From positions 36,715,766 through 36,779,765 of the forward strand of contig OZ023267.1 in NCBI GenBank assembly GCA_964006375.1: a stretch of DNA of 64,000 bases, written 5' to 3'. This DNA comes from Tillus elongatus (taxonomy: Eukaryota > Arthropoda > Insecta > Coleoptera > Cleridae). Positions 11,188 through 27,802 of the stretch are shown piece by piece (positions within the stretch are counted from its first letter, which is position 1; each line of letters begins with the position of its first letter). A program made the position numbers and the translations under genes. The notes beneath the pieces are model-generated. The model was not told the origin of the DNA and made no database searches. It saw only the letters and a list, made by a program, of their open reading frames with translations.

Positions 11188-11945
11188 TTTCTTATTTTTT
11201 ATTTATTTCAACAACACACAACGAGGGCTTACAACCTAAATACTATCGTGCCGTGGGTGTCGACAAGGAGGAAAGAGGCAACTTGTTAATTCTGGACTTG
11301 AAGGTTTTGGAGGTTCGGGGGAGAAGGAAAAACATGTGCCGGCAAGGAATTCCACAACTTGGAAGTCCCCGGGAAAAAAGAGCGGACATAACAAGATGTT
11401 CTATATCTGGTGACCTGGACAGTAAAAGGGTGCATTCGCTCTGTTCCCCTGGTATATCTGTTGGGGGCAGTAGGTGGAGGAACTATGGAAGAAAGCTCCT
11501 CTGAGCAGTGCCCGTGCAGATATCTATAAAAGAGAGAAAGGTAACCAACGGCACGTCGGTGGGCAAGGGGTGGCAGCCTTTCGGTGAGGGTCACCGATGG
11601 GACGTATAGGTCTTTTCTGAATGGAGTCTAGGATAGCTAGTGTAGAAGCGGCAGCAGTACGCCAGATCTGGGAGCAGTATTCGAGGTTTGGTCTTATTTG
11701 TGAAGTATATAAGGTATAGAGATTATCTGGTGAAAGGTATTTGCGAGCCCGGAAGAGGAAACTTAATTTCTTAGCAGCCGCTTTTGCAATTGATGTGACA
11801 TGTTGGTGCCAATTGATATTTAAATCCACAGAAATTCCAACAAGTGAAAATAACTCATTACTTTGAATAACTTGGTTGTTTATTGTGATGGGTCTAGGGC
11901 TGGTGTATCTCTTATGAGAAAGAAACCAAGGCTGTGATTTGGTGG
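11188..11945 (-). mobile_element. LINE B1, 3' fragment inserted in R
   Basis: The 3' third of a family B LINE. On the minus strand it ends with CGTTGTGTGTTGTTGAAAT and an A-rich tail. The coding remnant gives RNLNWHQHVTSIA-like, KYLSPDNLYTLYTSQI and HGHCSEELSSIVPPP segments, all from the region downstream of the RT. Flanking R sequence resumes on both sides, so the LINE is younger than this R copy. Frameshifts separate 11,829-11,524 from 11,594-11,286. The minus-strand 5' end is truncated at 11,945. Confidence 0.85.
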
Positions 11946-12580
11946 GGTTTATTATGGTCTATAATTTTTGGCGAATTGTCGTAGAAAAAATTCGCCATGA
12001 GGAGACCGCCACTTTTAAATTATGAAAAGATTTCTTCAAATGAGCGTGAACTCATACTCGGGGTTAGTTTCAGTTTTTATCTGTTTTCATATATACAGGC
12101 TGAAGCATTTCTACGGTAAAGCTCAATATATACGTTATTATACAAGATACAAGAACAAATTGTATACATTAATTGTAGGGTGTCTTGAGCCGCACCTTAT
12201 ATAATTATTTTTACAATCATAGGGTAGCCCATAAGTCGTTGGTGATACAATTTTTTTAAATCTTACATACCTTATATTATTGCATTTTCCAACGAAAGAT
12301 AATGCATGGGTGTAAGAAAAGAAATTCGGGAAGCAACAGGTGCGTTATGGTAGCAAACTGTCATAAATGTTTCTAATTTCAACAGCAGCTATTAACCTTA
12401 GGTTCGTTGGCCAGGAAACCAGTTTTTTTCGGGAAGATTTTCAGTTTATTTTCGAAAAATATTTGTACATGTTCAAACAATAATGCTGTTTTGATGAAAT
12501 ATTGTATATTGTTTCTATTATATACTACTACTATATTGGTAACAGAATTTGATGCCTGCTTTCTTTAGAAAAATACATAA

Positions 12581-12765
12581 GACGTAAAGCCATCGGCCTC
12601 GAGTCCATGCGATGTTGGGCACGTTAAAGATATCTCCCATTCTTACAGAAAGGCAGGGATTTAGCAAAATTTCCAGTATAATGAGATGTAACTGTTTCCT
12701 GGCGTCGGTTAGTGACCATAGTCGCGGAAATCGACCGACGTTAACGTACAAAAAACATAACAAAA
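12581..12765 (+). mobile_element. SINE tail fragment
   Basis: Matches the body and tail of the tRNA-derived SINE seen complete at 49,049: GTAAAGCCATCG, CACGTTAAAGATATC, AAAGGCAGGGAT, CCTGGCGTCGGT, ATAGTCGCGGAAAT and CCGACGTTAA, ending in an A-rich tail. The tRNA-like head is missing. Confidence 0.8.
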
Positions 12766-12820
12766 ACGGTTTTATGAGAATTCACAAACATAACGCACTG
12801 CTGCGTTCAGACTTTTTATT

Positions 12821-13800
12821 AATTAGTAACAATGTAACTAAATAACAAACTCTTTATATACTTAATTCTATAATTTGTTTTATATTTACTCACCAGCAGA
12901 GAACTTGCATCCAGAACGTACGCCTCCATCATAAGTTGTAGAGTTTGAGTTAACGGAAAAAGTTGGAGGAGTTGAATCTCACTATTAAACAGATAGTTAA
13001 GAGACCACTTCTCCACTTGCCCCGATGAACTCTGAATTTTTCACCATGGGATGTGCAGTCACTACTATGTAATCAGCACCTCCATAATATCAACTAATAT
13101 TCCGGCTGAACGTAGATAAATGAGAATATTTGAGACCGGAAGAGTAGATCTGGCAACTCGAAATATGCTAAGATCTTCGCTTCCGTGCTCCAATCTTCTA
13201 GTTATTATAGGCCCAATATAAACTCTGCATAATGAAGATATTTTGAATAATTAACCTGTTATAATATTAGTCTAAATAAGAGAATTCAATCGAAATATGC
13301 TAAGTGAGTTATTTAACTTAAACCCACAATTTTGGCCTAGTGAATTTACGGCGTTCGTTGTTTAATTTTACCTTAAAATATATCTTAGTAAATATTCATC
13401 GACGTTACATTCAGATTTATCGAAGGTTTAAAAGCTCTTTGATGTTTTTGAGCAACATCTACACATTAGAAACAAAATCAAGTCAATTTTAAAACAACTT
13501 TTATTTCCTTATTGGATCAAATGATAACGGCAATTTATTTAATCATAATTGGTCACCATTATGTACAAGTGTGTCATGCTAGCGTATAAACTACGCCTCA
13601 ATTGAAACGGAACACCTAAATTTTTGGATGCCCTTTGATCGCGTTTAGCTCAAAAACGAGTTCACCGCATCTGCGCAAATTTTGACAGGTTGACAAATGT
13701 GTCTTGGGGCTCTTGATTAGTAAACAATACTATAAGTTTCACTCACGTTCTACAAGATACAGAGTGGAATAAGTAGATGCTTTTTCAGCAACAATTTAAA
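12821..13800. other. Intergenic, nothing recognised
   Basis: No coding or element signature that I can support. Confidence 0.4.
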
Positions 13801-13814
13801 TGCAGGCCATTAGT

Positions 13815-15130
13815 CTATGAGGAGAGTTATACATATTTTTGGTATGTAGTTTGGAAGTATACCTCGATACCTAGGGAAATTTTCTAGATTTTATTGATAT
13901 CGCAGCTCACTACGCTTTTATAATCAATTTTGTATTTTAGGTCATATCCAGCCTAAGCGAAAATGCAAGCGCACCCCATTGGTTGTTGAGGCGGATTATG
14001 TTCGTTTTTGGTATTCAGTTCTGAATAATATGTCTACACCTCGGGAACTTCTTGAGACTTTATTGATATCGCATTTCAGTACGCTGTTTTTTTTTGGCGC
14101 CAAATTTGACTCTTAACCCCATTGTTTCTATCGCAAAACGCGCACTCCAATAGTCAAGGAGTTGGGTTAGGTGCATTTTCGGTATAAAATTCAGAGAACA
14201 ACTTAATACCCTGAGACGTTCCCGAGATTCTATTAATATCGCAGACCATTACGTTTATATCATCATCTTTTTTTAAAAATTATTCGACGGGGAGGTTTAC
14301 GTTGATTTTTGGTATTCCATTCTGAAGAATATCTCTATACCATGTAGCGTTTTGGAGATTTTGTTGATATCGCGTTCCACTACATTGCTGTCATCAATTT
14401 TGTTTTTGGAGTCAAATTTGACTCTAAACCACATTGCTTTTTCGCAAAACACGCACACCAATAGCCCAAGAGTTGGGTCAGGTGAATTTTCCGTATGCAA
14501 TTCAGAAGAACGCTTCAATAACTCGGGCCGTTTCCGAGGTCTTATTAATATCGCATCCCATCAATTTCTTCTTCTTTTTTTATCATTGGTCGAGTTTTGC
14601 CTTAATTTTTGGTATTCCATTCTGAAGAATATTTATATACCTCGTCGCATTTTTGAGATTTTGTTGACATAGCATTCGACTACGTTGCTGTCAGCAAATT
14701 TGCCTGCCAGCTTCCTCGAAAAAAGCACAATAGTCAAGGATTTGGGTTAGGTGAATTTTGCGTATGCAGGTGAGAAACTTTTAAGAGATCGGGACGTTTC
14801 TGAGATTTTGTTGATATCGCAGCCTCCTAGCTTTATATCATTAATTTTGGATAATAGCAAAAATTTGCATTTGGAAACAATGCAAGTACGGATCCCATTG
14901 GTCCAGGATGTGAGTTTAGTCGATTCATGATTTGCATGACAATCAATTTAGTTGCGAATAGCAACCAAAATCTCTGATAAGGCGCGTTTTTCGAGAAAAT
15001 TTGTAGGAACATTTTTACTTAGGCTGGATTTGACCTAAAATACAAAAATTATTATAGAAACGTAATGGGCTGCAACATTAATACAATCTCGAAAACAACG
15101 TCCCGAGGTATTAAGGTATACTTCTCAATT
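13815..15130 (+). repeat. Degenerate tandem satellite, about 150-bp units
   Basis: A recurring anchor (GATTTTGTTGATATCGCA with variation, followed by a CCACTACG-like segment) occurs near 13,891, 14,056, 14,225, 14,357, 14,540, 14,656 and 14,805. Spacing is roughly 117-182 bp. Between anchors, TTTTTGGTATTCCATTCTGA and GTCAAGGAGTTGGGTTAGGT blocks alternate, suggesting a dimer of about 300 bp. An inverted piece (ACAACGTCCCGAGGTATTAA) lies at about 15,080-15,115. The frames here are accidental. Confidence 0.75.
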
Positions 15131-15135
15131 GCGTG

Positions 15136-16897
<1,762 letters not shown>

Positions 16898-16939
16898 TAA
16901 CTAATACATAACTAAATAAATGTCCGACAGTACCTCGAC

Positions 16940-17170
16940 TTAATATTTCCAAATCGGTGGCCAGCACGATCACCCGATCTTAAGCTATTAGACTTCTTCT
17001 TATAACAATATGTGAAGAGTATGGTATATAAAACCAAACCGCGCGATTTAACTAACTTAAGAAGAAGAATAACGATTGCGATTAGGTCTGTCACGCCTCA
17101 GATGTTGATTAATGTTAGAATATATTTTGATTTACGATATGGATGCTGCCAAGAGGTTCAAGGCATGCAT
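16940..17170 (+). pseudogene. Mariner M4 transposase, C-terminal fragment
   Basis: The frame gives RWPARSPDLKLLDFFL, then a stop, then VKSMVYKTKPRDL, LRRRITIAIRSVTPQML and a C-terminal Cys-containing tail. This is the canonical ending of a mariner/IS630 transposase, including the third catalytic Asp (LLDFF). It differs from the DD41D family just upstream and comes from another mariner lineage. No TIR was identified. Confidence 0.75.
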
Positions 17171-17912
<742 letters not shown>

Positions 17913-17921
17913 ATGCAAAAA

Positions 17922-18029
17922 CGCATTTCACTCATTCCGATAAGAAATGTGCTCATAGTCAATGTTTTGTTGGTTTGTAAACAAAAAATCGACTATCAGA
18001 ACATTTCTTATCGGAATGAGAGAAATGCG
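17922..18029. repeat. Hairpin palindrome inside M3
   Basis: The 29-base arm at 17,922-17,950 is the inverted copy of 18,001-18,029 with one mismatch (core CTCATTCCGATAAGAAATGT). TAGTC/GACTA pairing continues into the 50-base loop. It lies between the left TIR and the transposase start. Confidence 0.9.
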
Positions 18030-18093
18030 GTTTGTTATTTCAGTTTATCGGTCGGTTTGATACTTGATAGTACTACCGAAAATTAATTTCACA

Positions 18094-19158
18094 ATGGTGT
18101 ATTCTGTAGAAGGTAGAGTTGAAATAATTACTCTTTTTTTCAAGAACGATGACTGTGCCAACTGTACCGCAAATTTGTTTAATGAACGACATCCGAACAG
18201 ACATGTTAACAGAAAATACATTTTGGAGTTAGTTGCAAAGTTTCGACAAAGTGGTTCAGTAGCCAACAAAAAACGGGATCCTGAACGTGAATTTCCGGTT
18301 AGAATTGAGACTACTGACATTGAAGTTTTAGGACAAATTGCTGCAGACCCAACTTTGAGCACGAGAAAATTGGCCACTGTTTCACACATCAAAAGAAAAA
18401 CTATTCAGCGAATATTGGAGCATCATAAATTTCACCCGTATGAAATTCATCTTGTACAACAACGGAATGAAGATGATCTTGATCGGCGGCTGCAGTTTTG
18501 TGAAGTGCACGAATAGCTGATAACGGGAACCTTCTGTTCAATATCTGTTTTTCAGACGAGTGTACGTTTTTATTAAACTCTACAGTCAATCGCCATAATT
18601 GTCATTATTGGGCAGATAATAATCCAAGAAATGTTCACGAAGTCCACACTAAAACTCCACAGAAATTGAATGTCTGGACTGGCATTTTTGGAGACCGTTT
18701 AATCGGACCAATTTTTCTTGATGGAAATTTGAGTGGCGAAACGTATTTGGAGTTACTAGAAGATATCGTTTACCCTCTACTAATTGACATTGTTGAAAAT
18801 GATGATCGGTATCAAGAAAATCAATTAGTGTTTCAACAAGATGGAGCTCCTCCGCATTTTTCACAACGTATTTTTGAACAGAGAGTTTCCAGGACAATGG
18901 ATTGGGTGTAGAGGTGCTATTGAGTGGCCCCCTAGATCACCGGATTTAACTCCTTTAGAGTTCTTTCTATGGGGCCATTGAAAGAGTAGAATTTACGCAA
19001 CAGAACCGGAGTCTCTGAAAGAATTACGACGACGCATTGTTGAAGAATGCCGTCTAATAACTCCACAAATGCTTCAGAATGTCAGAGCTCGTTTTTCACA
19101 AAATTTTTACTTTTGTATGGAAGCTGGTAGTCAACAATTTGAACACTTACTTAACTGA
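18094..19158 (+). pseudogene. M3 mariner transposase, broken
   Basis: An IS630-Tc1-mariner transposase of about 355 codons. Starting at MVYSVEGRVEII, it has the N-terminal paired HTH region (HVNRKYILELVAKFRQSGS, RKLATVSHIKRKTIQRIL). After a frameshift with a stop at 18,514 comes FSDECTF (first Asp), then VWTGIFGDRLIGPIFLDG and FQQDGAPPH (second Asp at 18,840). After another frameshift comes PPRSPDLTPLEFFLWG, where the third acidic residue is Glu, about 38-39 codons after the second. The C-terminus ends with FEHLLN and a stop at 19,158. At least three disruptions make it inactive. Confidence 0.87.
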
Positions 19159-19204
19159 ATAAACATTTTTGAACGTTTGGTTTTGTTTTTTAACGAAACA
19201 TTGA

Positions 19205-19468
19205 CTAATTAGTGCATATCTTATCACAATGAATGAAATACGTCCTTACGAATCCAACTGTGAATAATTTTTAAACGAGTTAATAAAACTTCCAAAAAAA
19301 AAATTATGTGCTGAATTCAGAAACGAAGGAGCTTTCAAATGATGTAACACTCGATCCATGTTCCCTATTTAAAATATAAGTGTTGTTATCACCACTCTTA
19401 AGGGGTTTTCTTAAAAAAAATATCTCTAAACGCAAATAGTTATGTTTCCTTTTCAATGCGCCACCCTG
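19205..19468 (-). repeat. M3 right terminal inverted repeat
   Basis: Inverted partner of the left arm. It ends CGCCACCCTG followed by TATATATAG. Confidence 0.85.
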
Positions 19469-19567
19469 TATATATAGATTTTATAAAATTCGTTGTCATT
19501 TTTTTTATTAAACAGAAATAACCTAAAAACAAAGTTATTAACCTCTGAGAAAATTAAGATGCTTAAG

Positions 19568-19830
19568 TGAATTTTCGTCGAAAAAATGCACTAATGGGGA
19601 GATCACGACTTTTTAATTTTGAAATTCTTTTTTTCAAATGAGCAGGAACTAGGACCCTAGGACCTAAATTAGTGGTCAGTTTATATAAAATATATTTGCC
19701 TGTTAAACAAAATCTATCAGATATTACAGATGAATATTATTTTTTTATGCATGCATCATTTTCGTAAAAAAATGCATAGATCATTTCTATGAAAATTCTC
19801 TACCATAATGCACGTGCTAGGTCCAAACTT
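19568..19830 (+). repeat. R-like module 1 plus 28-bp motif
   Basis: TGAATTTTCGTCGAAAAAAT, CACTAATGGGGAGATCACGA and TTCAAATGAGC resemble module 1 of R. At 19,801-19,828 there is a diverged copy of the dispersed motif (CCATAATGCACGTGCTAGGT). Confidence 0.55.
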
Positions 19831-20520
19831 TTTTAATTTCCTCGAAATGATTTCATTGTATAAATGAGTCAACTCATAAATACCTTTATAAAAGTCCATA
19901 CATAGTTCGACACTTGTCCCAGTTTACAAATCTTATATCACCTGCATATCTTAATATATCTAACTGATTAGATAAATTATTTGTACAGTAACAAATTATC
20001 TCCACGAAGTATGACCTATTTGTCCAACAAATAAGTTTTATAAGATAATTCTCACGACATCATGAAACCTGACGGAATATCTATTTCTATTTCGACGTAA
20101 ATCGGTGTACCATTAAATATTTGATATATTCTTACCTTATCTGTTCCAATTTAGAGATTTAATCATTGGTTCTCACGAATAAGGAAAAACATCGGCGATA
20201 CAATCCTTAAATAACTGGAACCGAAAGAGATGCGATATATTGTAGCACAGATTTCAAATAGTATTAAATTGATCAAAGCCTTTTAGTGAGTTTTTGTAAA
20301 TAAAAGTTTGTATTTGGGGATATCACAACTCTAAGCTTTTAACAGATTTCTCCCAGCGTGCAAGAAGTAGGGCTTCCAGGACCCACATTTGAATATGCAA
20401 ACTTAATTTATATTTGCATAATATCAGTGTAACAATTAAATATAAGTTCTAACGCAGTAAATGCATTATGGTAGAGAATTTTTAATAAAAATGGGTATCC
20501 ATCAAGAAAATGTTAGTTTT
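19831..20520. other. Intergenic; one inverted 28-bp motif
   Basis: No gene. A reverse-orientation copy of the motif (AGTAAATGCATTATGGTAGA) lies at about 20,450-20,474. Confidence 0.45.
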
Positions 20521-20524
20521 TTTA

Positions 20525-20869
20525 AAATATCTTTAACATCTGCCTATTTCCGCGACAATGGCCAATCACCGACGCCAGTGAGCAGTTGCCTCTCACTATA
20601 CTGAAAATGTTACCGAACCCCTGCCTTTATGTAAGGAGGGTAGGGATCTTTAACGTTCCCAACATCGCATAGACACGGGACCGACTGATTTACGCCCCCT
20701 CCGAAGGGCGGAACGTGCAGACATTCAATTTGCTCAAACACAATGCCACAATCTCGGCTAATGTTAATTGCATAGTATTTACTGAAATAGTGAAGGGAGT
20801 ACCCTGGGATCGAACCCAGTACCCTTCGGTTCAGAGGCACACGTTCTTACCTCTGAACCACCGAAACTC
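20525..20869 (-). mobile_element. tRNA-derived SINE, near full length
   Basis: The minus strand begins GAGTTTCGGTGGTTCAGAGG (A-box-like) and continues through a B-box CTGGGTTCGATCCC. A body with CAGTAAATACT-like, GGGATCTTTAACG (complement) and CCGACGCCAG blocks follows, and it ends in TTAAAG/A-rich sequence. A and B boxes are the internal RNA polymerase III promoter of tRNA-derived SINEs. Related copies lie at 12,581, 41,581, 46,986, 47,352 and 49,049. Confidence 0.85.
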
Positions 20870-20954
20870 TAAATTGTTAGTTAAATAATTAAGAAAAATT
20901 AAAAGAATTAATAAAAAGCCTATGTTTAAAGGGCAAATATTAATATATAAATAT

Positions 20955-21560
20955 CAACCCAGAAAGATCTCAGAAGAGAATTGCATCAGAATGCAGTTTT
21001 TCAAAAAGTGCTGTACACAAGATATTAAAAAAAACGGAGGTACCATGATTTTAAATTCACACCGGTCTAAGGACTACATCCAGGAAATGATAGAAGATGA
21101 ATGTTATTCTGCGAGTGGTTGCATGAGATACTAAGACATTAACTCCCCTAGTAAAATATTATAGACTGACGAAACCCTATTTACTAATAGATGTATTTTC
21201 AACAGAAGAAACGAACCCTATTATTCTGTGGAGCATCTTCATTTAATACAAGAAGTCAAACCACAAATCTATTTTGGAATATATTTATGGTGTGATCTTT
21301 TAGATAATAAATTACTAGGTTCATATTTCATTTCGGAGAGTTTGAATTCCTAGTCTTATTTGCATTTTTTAAAGAATTATTCAGAAGAGATACTAGACAG
21401 TCTACCTTTTTCTATACTTATTGGCCTAAAGTGGTTCCTGCAAGATGGACCACCTTCCCATAATGCCCCTATTATCACTGAGTATTCAAGTCAGCGATTC
21501 CCAATTCTTGGATATCAGTAAACCAATGGTCTCATACAGTGGACAAAGTAGATAGATCAA
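20955..21560 (+). pseudogene. Mariner M5 transposase relic
   Basis: Heavily decayed transposase pieces in three frames: ISEE and a VHKILKK-like HTH, then FCEWLHE, FTNRCIFNRRNEPYYS, a VKPQIYFGIYLWCDLLD-like block and WFLQDGPPSHNAPI containing the second catalytic Asp. The order and motifs match a mariner transposase from the DNA-binding domain to the middle of the catalytic domain. Many stops; no TIR seen. Confidence 0.75.
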
Positions 21561-21772
21561 GCCAAAATGTAGATTATTTTGCAAGAAAGAATTACAGAAG
21601 CCCTCCATTGCATTGGAACTTAGATGATATGAATTGCAGTGAACAGTATAAATCGTCGAACATCACTTTGTATTGAGCAGGAAAGTGGACAAAGTATCTA
21701 GTTCGATAATTAGATTGTATATGAGATGGCACTATGATTTTAGTGAATTTTCTTTAAAAAAATTATTATTAT

Positions 21773-22520
<748 letters not shown>

Positions 22521-22864
22521 ATGATAGATATGACAACTTTTTTAATACAAATACTTGTGTACAGCACTTTTTGACAAACTGCATTCTTCTTCCTTGAGAA
22601 CATTTTGGATATTAAAAGATATACTATTTAAGCATCGTAGTCAGATTACTATACAACATCCGGTTTTGCCGTAATTCTTTTTTTAATTAAAAAATGGGAC
22701 AGTTTGTAGTTTATTTTACAGTCCGAAAGATCACATATTTTTTGGAAATTTTTAAATACAATAATAGGATAAAAGCTGAAACTGTATACAGATAACAGAA
22801 CAATACTGCATTTCTGATGGAAAGTAATTCCACCTAGGAGCCACAAATTGCGTACCTAATCCGT

Positions 22865-23225
22865 GGTAGAGTAGATGACTTATGCTTTTAACAAGATGGG
22901 GTACCTCCCATAATACAATCACGGTACAAAATTATTCAAACCAGGGAAATTTTCTGGAAGGTGGTTGGGTACTAATGGAGTTACAGGTGGCCAGCTCGAT
23001 CTCCTGACTTAACCCCAACGGATTTTCTCTTTGGGGTTACGTGGAAAACGTTATTTACGCCAATTTCATAGAAGATTTGACAGCTCTCTACAATAAAATA
23101 TATGCTGGTGCTATAGCTATTAATCGAGATATTTGATTAAGAGCTTGAAATAATGAGCCATTGAACGAAATGATATTGTATATAAATGCAGATGGTCAGA
23201 ACCTTAAACATTTAAGTTAATAAAT
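22865..23225 (+). pseudogene. Mariner M6 transposase, C-terminal relic
   Basis: Reads FQQDGVPP (second Asp), then after breaks RWPARSPDLTPTDFLF with the third Asp, then WGYVENVIYA-like and C-terminal residues to about 23,220. It overlaps the motif range of M5, so it is a separate copy, not the missing end of M5. Confidence 0.75.
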
Positions 23226-23990
23226 TCTTTCCAATGCCTAAACGTTTAGAAAAGCGGCTTTATTGTTTTTCATTATTTGCTTGAACTTATATAAGTAATT
23301 ACGTTAAAAAATACAAATTTATGAATGTGTAAAATCTACTACCTATTAAATTTGTACATACGTGTCTGCAATATTCATAAAAAATGAGTCTAATGCAAAC
23401 GTCAGTTCTCAAAACATTCTAATTGTTCCTAATGTAACTTACCCTCCATCATACATACAGTGTTTTTATATTATCTATATACAATCTCATAGGGTTGTTT
23501 TTAAGAAATGGACTAAAAATGAATGATCTTTGTGATTGTAAAATAAAGTACAGGTTGTTCCTTTTGAAATTAAAAAAATATATAGTATTTTCCCGCAGAA
23601 CCATATGTTGTACACCAAGCTTTAATAGTGTCTATTTTAGTATCTAAATGTTCCAAAGAAACTAGTGTCCAATATCTGCATTGAAAAAGTTGTGAAGGTT
23701 TTTATCTTGTATGCAATGCTAGACTTAACCTCAATTATATAAAAAACGGTTAATTTTATGAAACTTGTGAATAGAAACAAATTTATTCAAAAGTGAACTC
23801 TTAATCAAACACAACCTATTTCAATGATCTGGGGATCGAAAGGTTTCTTTGCACAGCCGCGCCATCTACATGTGTAGTAGTAAAATATATTTCTTCTGCA
23901 AAGTTCATGCCTTTTGCGTCCTTAATCAAACAGCGTTGACAAATTTTAAATATCCACTTTAGTTATGAAGTAAATAGCATATGGCCTATT
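23226..23990. other. Intergenic, nothing recognised
   Basis: No supported feature. Confidence 0.4.
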
Positions 23991-23996
23991 TACATA

Positions 23997-25812
23997 TGAC
24001 CTAACCAACCTTCCTACTAACGCTAAACATTATCTGCTTGAGATATATAACACTATATGGATCAACCACCAATTTCCTGATAACTGGCGCGAGGCAACTG
24101 TGATACCAGTACCTAAACCAGAAAAAGAAAGGTATTACACATCATCATACAGGCCAATATCTCTAGCTTCCACTATTTGTAAATTACTGGAGAGAATAAT
24201 AAATCAAAGGCTGATGTTCACAATAGAAAGAGGAGAGCTTCTGACTCAATTTCAATGCAGATTTCGCCATAATAGGTCAACGTTAGATAATCTAGTTCGA
24301 TTGGAGTCAGAAATACTGGAGGCTTTTGCACTAAAACAAAAGATAGGCGTGGTGTTCTTTGATTTAGAAAAGGCTTATGATATGACATGAAGGAATATCA
24401 TAATCAGTAAACTAAAATCTTTGAACCTTGATGGAAATATACTTGCATTCGTCATGAACTTTCTAAGCAACAAAAAGTTTAGAGTGAAAGTTAACGGAAA
24501 ATATTCATCCATAAAAACTCTTCAGAATGGAATTCCGCAAGGGTCAGTAATAAGTGTAACACTATTATTGATGGCAATCAACGACATTGTAAATTATTTA
24601 TGCCCACTAGTCAAAACCAGTCCTTATGCTGACGATCTAATCATATATACAAAAGGCAATAACCTGGAAGGAATCTAAAAACTGCTACAAACATCCATAA
24701 TAAATATTGAGCAGTAGTCAGAAGCTACAGGATTTAGATTTTCTGCAGACAAAACTGTGAGCATGGTATTTTCCAACTAAAAAAGAGCTAATAAAATAAA
24801 ATTGAATCTGTACGGCGCAAATATAAGATCTGTAGTTAAATTTCTAGGATTAACTTTTGACCGAAAACTGCAATGGGGACCACACATAGAGCAAGTTAAA
24901 AAATCATGTATCGGTGTTATTAGTATGATGAAGACTCTGGCACACTATGAGTGGGGAGCTGACACCAACGTGCTGATCAACATCTATAGGACGCTCATCA
25001 GATCCAGAATAGATTATGGGGACAGAGTTTACAGTACAGCCAGTAATAAGCTGCTGCATACGCTTGACATTATCCAAAACTGTGCCCTAAGAATAGCCCT
25101 TGGTTGTTACCGAGCCAGCCCTACTGAAAGTATTAGGAGTCTCGCAAATGAAATGCCCCTTCAACTAAGAAGAGAACAGTTAACTTTAAATTATGCCTCC
25201 AAAATTCTTAGTACACCAGAACATCCAAATTATGAGTTGTTTTCGTCAAAGAGCTACGAGACCTTATTTAGAAGAAAACCGCAATTTTCAGCTCCCATAA
25301 ACCATAGATGCCACAAAATCCTTGAAAGTGTTGAAGAGCCTTTGCCATTATCTGCCAGTTCATACAACACATTGAGCCCTCCTTGGACACAACAACAAGC
25401 TGCTTTTGATCTAAGAGTAACACACCACCAGAAAACTACCACCAATCCCAGTGTAATAAGGAATCAATTCTTACAAATGAAATCTGAGTATGAGAACCAC
25501 AAATTCATCTATACAGATGCCTCTAAAAATCAAAACGGTACAGGATCAGCTGTATATACATGCAATACAGTCTTGACATACAAACTACCTAAATCGGCAT
25601 CTATATTCACTGGGGAACTATATGCCATAAAAGAAGCACTTAGGCATGTTATACTATCTGATATACAACAGACTGTTGTCTGCACAGACTCTTTGAGTGC
25701 ATTACAAATAATTAGGCAAATCTACCCTAAACACCATATTGCAAGGGAAATAAGAGATCATTTATATTTCCTAGACAAAAACAAAAAACAAATTCAATTA
25801 GACAATAGTTAG
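23997..25812 (+). pseudogene. LINE D, I-type RT with RNase H, broken
   Basis: The C-terminal polyprotein of an I-group LINE. RT blocks in order: WREATVIPVPKP, SYRPISLASTICK, TQFQCRFRHNRSTLDN, VVFFDLEKAYD (first catalytic Asp), NGIPQGSVISVTLL and SPYADDLIIYT (catalytic DD). Stops at 24,388, 24,676, 24,715 and 24,778 break it. From 24,802 a 336-codon open frame covers the thumb and an RNase H domain: FIYTDAS (Asp, residue 239), FTGELYAIKEAL (Glu 272) and VVCTDSLSAL (Asp 296). RNase H would remove the RNA strand during copying. The domain is cut off before its final WIPSH/GN-AD part. The 5' end, including the endonuclease, is missing. Confidence 0.88.
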
Positions 25813-25974
25813 CTTTATATGTCAGTTTGGCACTTTTCAACTTTACTCAAATTTGTAAAAAGGTTTTCTTTTCATGTTTGTTATTGCATAATTAGTTTAG
25901 TAGAAGTCACATTATATGTAAGTATTTTAAACTTTTATATTTTTCCCAAGTAAATTGTAAACCTTTTTTCTTTC

Positions 25975-27800
<1,826 letters not shown>

Positions 27801-27802
27801 CT

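Larger units (their letters stand above)
10917..12820 (+). repeat. Family R copy interrupted by LINE B1 and a SINE
   Basis: The pieces 10,917-11,187, 11,946-12,580 and 12,766-12,820 align in order with the R copy at 30,494-31,795. Shared blocks are AAAAGACAAAAAAGTTATAG, AAAACGTCAAAATTGGCA, CAACCGTCATTGTC, ATTTCAAATAGACC, CTCAATATATACGTTATTAT, GGGTGTCTTGAG and the paired 28-bp motifs. The first gap is filled by LINE B1 and the second by a SINE. R has no detectable protein. Confidence 0.75.

Noticed and set aside
20806..20869. Possible tRNA gene on the minus strand
   Set aside because: It has A and B boxes, but it is attached to the repeated SINE body and lacks a clean cloverleaf acceptor stem; it is a SINE head. 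The same holds at 41,581 and 49,049.
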